13,029 bases of DNA from Clostridiales bacterium (GTDB taxonomy: Bacteria > Bacillota > Clostridia > Oscillospirales > Oscillospiraceae): NCBI GenBank assembly GCA_004554585.1, contig SFLH01000019.1, forward strand, positions 1-13,029. Direction: 5' to 3'. Below the pieces are notes generated by a model that worked only from the letters and a program-made list of their open reading frames with translations, did not search any database and was not told the origin of the DNA. This document shows positions 12,378 to 13,029 of this stretch, in pieces. A program made the position numbers and the translations under genes. The first letter of the stretch is position 1. Every line of letters begins with the position of its first letter.

Positions 12378-12392
12378 CGCGATACGAAAGGC

Positions 12393-12872
12393 TCACAGCA
12401 GCGATACGATCAGCCCCACCAGCGGGGCGAAGACTAGGCCCAGGACCATGCCCCGAAGGCTTGCCTTACAGTGAAACGAGACTGCGGACCGCTCCACCGG
12501 GCTCACCTTCGCGAGACGGTAGAACTTATCGAAGGGCGCCATCAGGATGTCCACCACCAGGAAATCGTACCAATCCACCACCAGCCACAGGAGGTATGCC
12601 GTCAGCGCCGCCTGGGAGAAGGTGGTGATGCCGTTGAAATGGCGCAGCGCCAGGGCAATGACCAGGGCGAAGACCACTACGGCGATGAGCTTGCGAATGA
12701 TATCGCTCTTCCTCGCGGGCGGCTTCTCCGCCACGATCCCCAGCGCCCGCAGCTTCTCCGTCACCACGGGCGGATAGTCGTTGACAAAGACCTCCCGCCG
12801 CTTCGCGGCCCGGGCCTCCAGCGCGGCGGTGAACAGCACGCAGGCCACCACGCATTCCAGGAAGAAAACCAT
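12393..12872 (-). CDS. Small integral membrane protein, function unknown
   Basis: The protein has 159 residues, with AAAGGAG on the minus strand 5 bases before the ATG at 12872. Hydrophobic segments lie at about 1-19, 61-78, 88-110 and 140-159, so four membrane helices are likely. Between the first and second is a charged soluble stretch (R-A-A-K-R-R-E-V-F-V-N-D-Y-P-P-V-V and onward), and between the third and fourth the loop M-A-P-F-D-K-F-Y-R-L-A-K-V-S-P-V-E-R-S. A Trp/Asp-rich V-V-D-W-Y-D-F in the third helix is notable. I do not recognise the family. It follows a gene on the same strand with a 30-base gap, so the two probably form an operon. It converges on the element and is taken to be chromosomal flank. 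Confidence 0.75.
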   Translation of the reverse strand: MVFFLECVVACVLFTAALEARAAKRREVFVNDYPPVVTEKLRALGIVAEKPPARKSDIIRKLIAVVVFALVIALALRHFNGITTFSQAALTAYLLWLVVDWYDFLVVDILMAPFDKFYRLAKVSPVERSAVSFHCKASLRGMVLGLVFAPLVGLIVSLL

Positions 12873-12902
12873 GGACTCCTTTCCCGCCCCATTCCGGGCG
12901 TC

Positions 12903-13029
12903 TCAGCGCAGGAAGATCCGCTTCCCGCCCCGGTATGCCTCCACCGTCCCGATCCGCTGGGCGGCGGGGACGGCACCCAGCAGCTCGGCGAAGAGGGCGT
13001 CGGCGTCCGCCGGGTCCACCGCCATCAGA
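12903..13029 (-). CDS. C-terminal end of an unidentified protein (runs off the window)
   Basis: The minus-strand frame gives 41 residues ending E-A-Y-R-G-G-K-R-I-F-L-R and then TGA (12905-12903). It is open to the right edge, so most of the gene lies outside. The segment is Ala/Asp-rich (D-P-A-D-A-D-A-L-F-A-E-L-L-G-A-V-P). The third codon positions are almost all G or C, as in the next gene. The stop is 30 bases before the membrane-protein start, which supports co-transcription. Too little is visible to name a family. Confidence 0.6.
   Translation of the reverse strand, partial: LMAVDPADADALFAELLGAVPAAQRIGTVEAYRGGKRIFLR

Larger units (their letters stand above)
2798..12380. mobile_element. 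Mobilizable transposon, Tn4451-like, with SLH cargo
   Basis: A contiguous block holds an XRE regulator, a small serine resolvase, an oriT, DUF3847, a MobA/MobL relaxase, a TnpW-family protein and a large serine recombinase at one extreme end. This is the gene set of integrative mobilizable elements of clostridia related to Tn4451, whose tnpX, tnpW and tnpZ encode recombinase, accessory protein and relaxase. No coupling protein or type IV secretion genes are present, so it would depend on a helper element. Chromosomal genes face it from both sides. The exact ends are not proven. The coordinates use a shared 9-base word TTTTTTCGC (2789-2797 and 12372-12380) as a hypothetical core; the right end must lie after 12300 and the left end before 2953. 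Confidence 0.75.

Overview
The window looks like a chromosomal segment of a gut-type Firmicute, most likely Oscillospiraceae (Flavonifractor, Lawsonibacter or Oscillibacter-like). This is inferred from moderately high GC, strong AGGAGG ribosome binding sites, large SLH-domain surface proteins, and a set of mobile genes typical of that group. No rRNA, tRNA or species marker is present, so the genus is a guess.

Layout. (i) 1-2704: the 3' end of a large, highly codon-biased S-layer-homology protein gene, closed by a strong terminator at 2761-2794. (ii) About 2798-12380: an integrated mobilizable element of the Tn4451-like kind. In order it carries a leftward XRE-type regulator (2953-3792), a long gene-free and heavily structured stretch (3793-4431), a small helix-turn-helix-like protein and an overlapping small serine resolvase (4432-5254), a gene-free stretch with short repeats (5255-5577), a cargo gene for an 853-residue secreted SLH-anchored protein (5578-8139), an origin of transfer with stacked hairpins (8140-8504), DUF3847 protein plus MobA/MobL relaxase (8505-10250), a TnpW-family protein (10337-10585), and a large serine recombinase with zinc ribbon and DUF4368 (10663-12300). 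(iii) 12381-13029: leftward chromosomal genes for a four-helix membrane protein and the tail of an unidentified protein.

How it works together (inference from the families). The large serine recombinase would excise and integrate the element. The relaxase would nick the oriT at 8204-8250, and the element would travel by the conjugation apparatus of another element, because no VirB4, VirD4 or other mating-channel gene is present. The nick sequence lies on the minus strand, so the surface-protein cargo would enter first and the mob and recombinase genes last. The small resolvase could resolve multimers of the circular form.

The most interesting material is non-coding. A 17-bp hairpin core (TGGGACAAAGTGTCCCA) recurs in three intergenic positions of the element with compensating changes in its outer stem. 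A leader at 4202-4274 can fold in mutually exclusive ways. There is a stem-loop around the recombinase start, and the small resolvase apparently lacks a canonical start codon where its ribosome binding site and homology place one.
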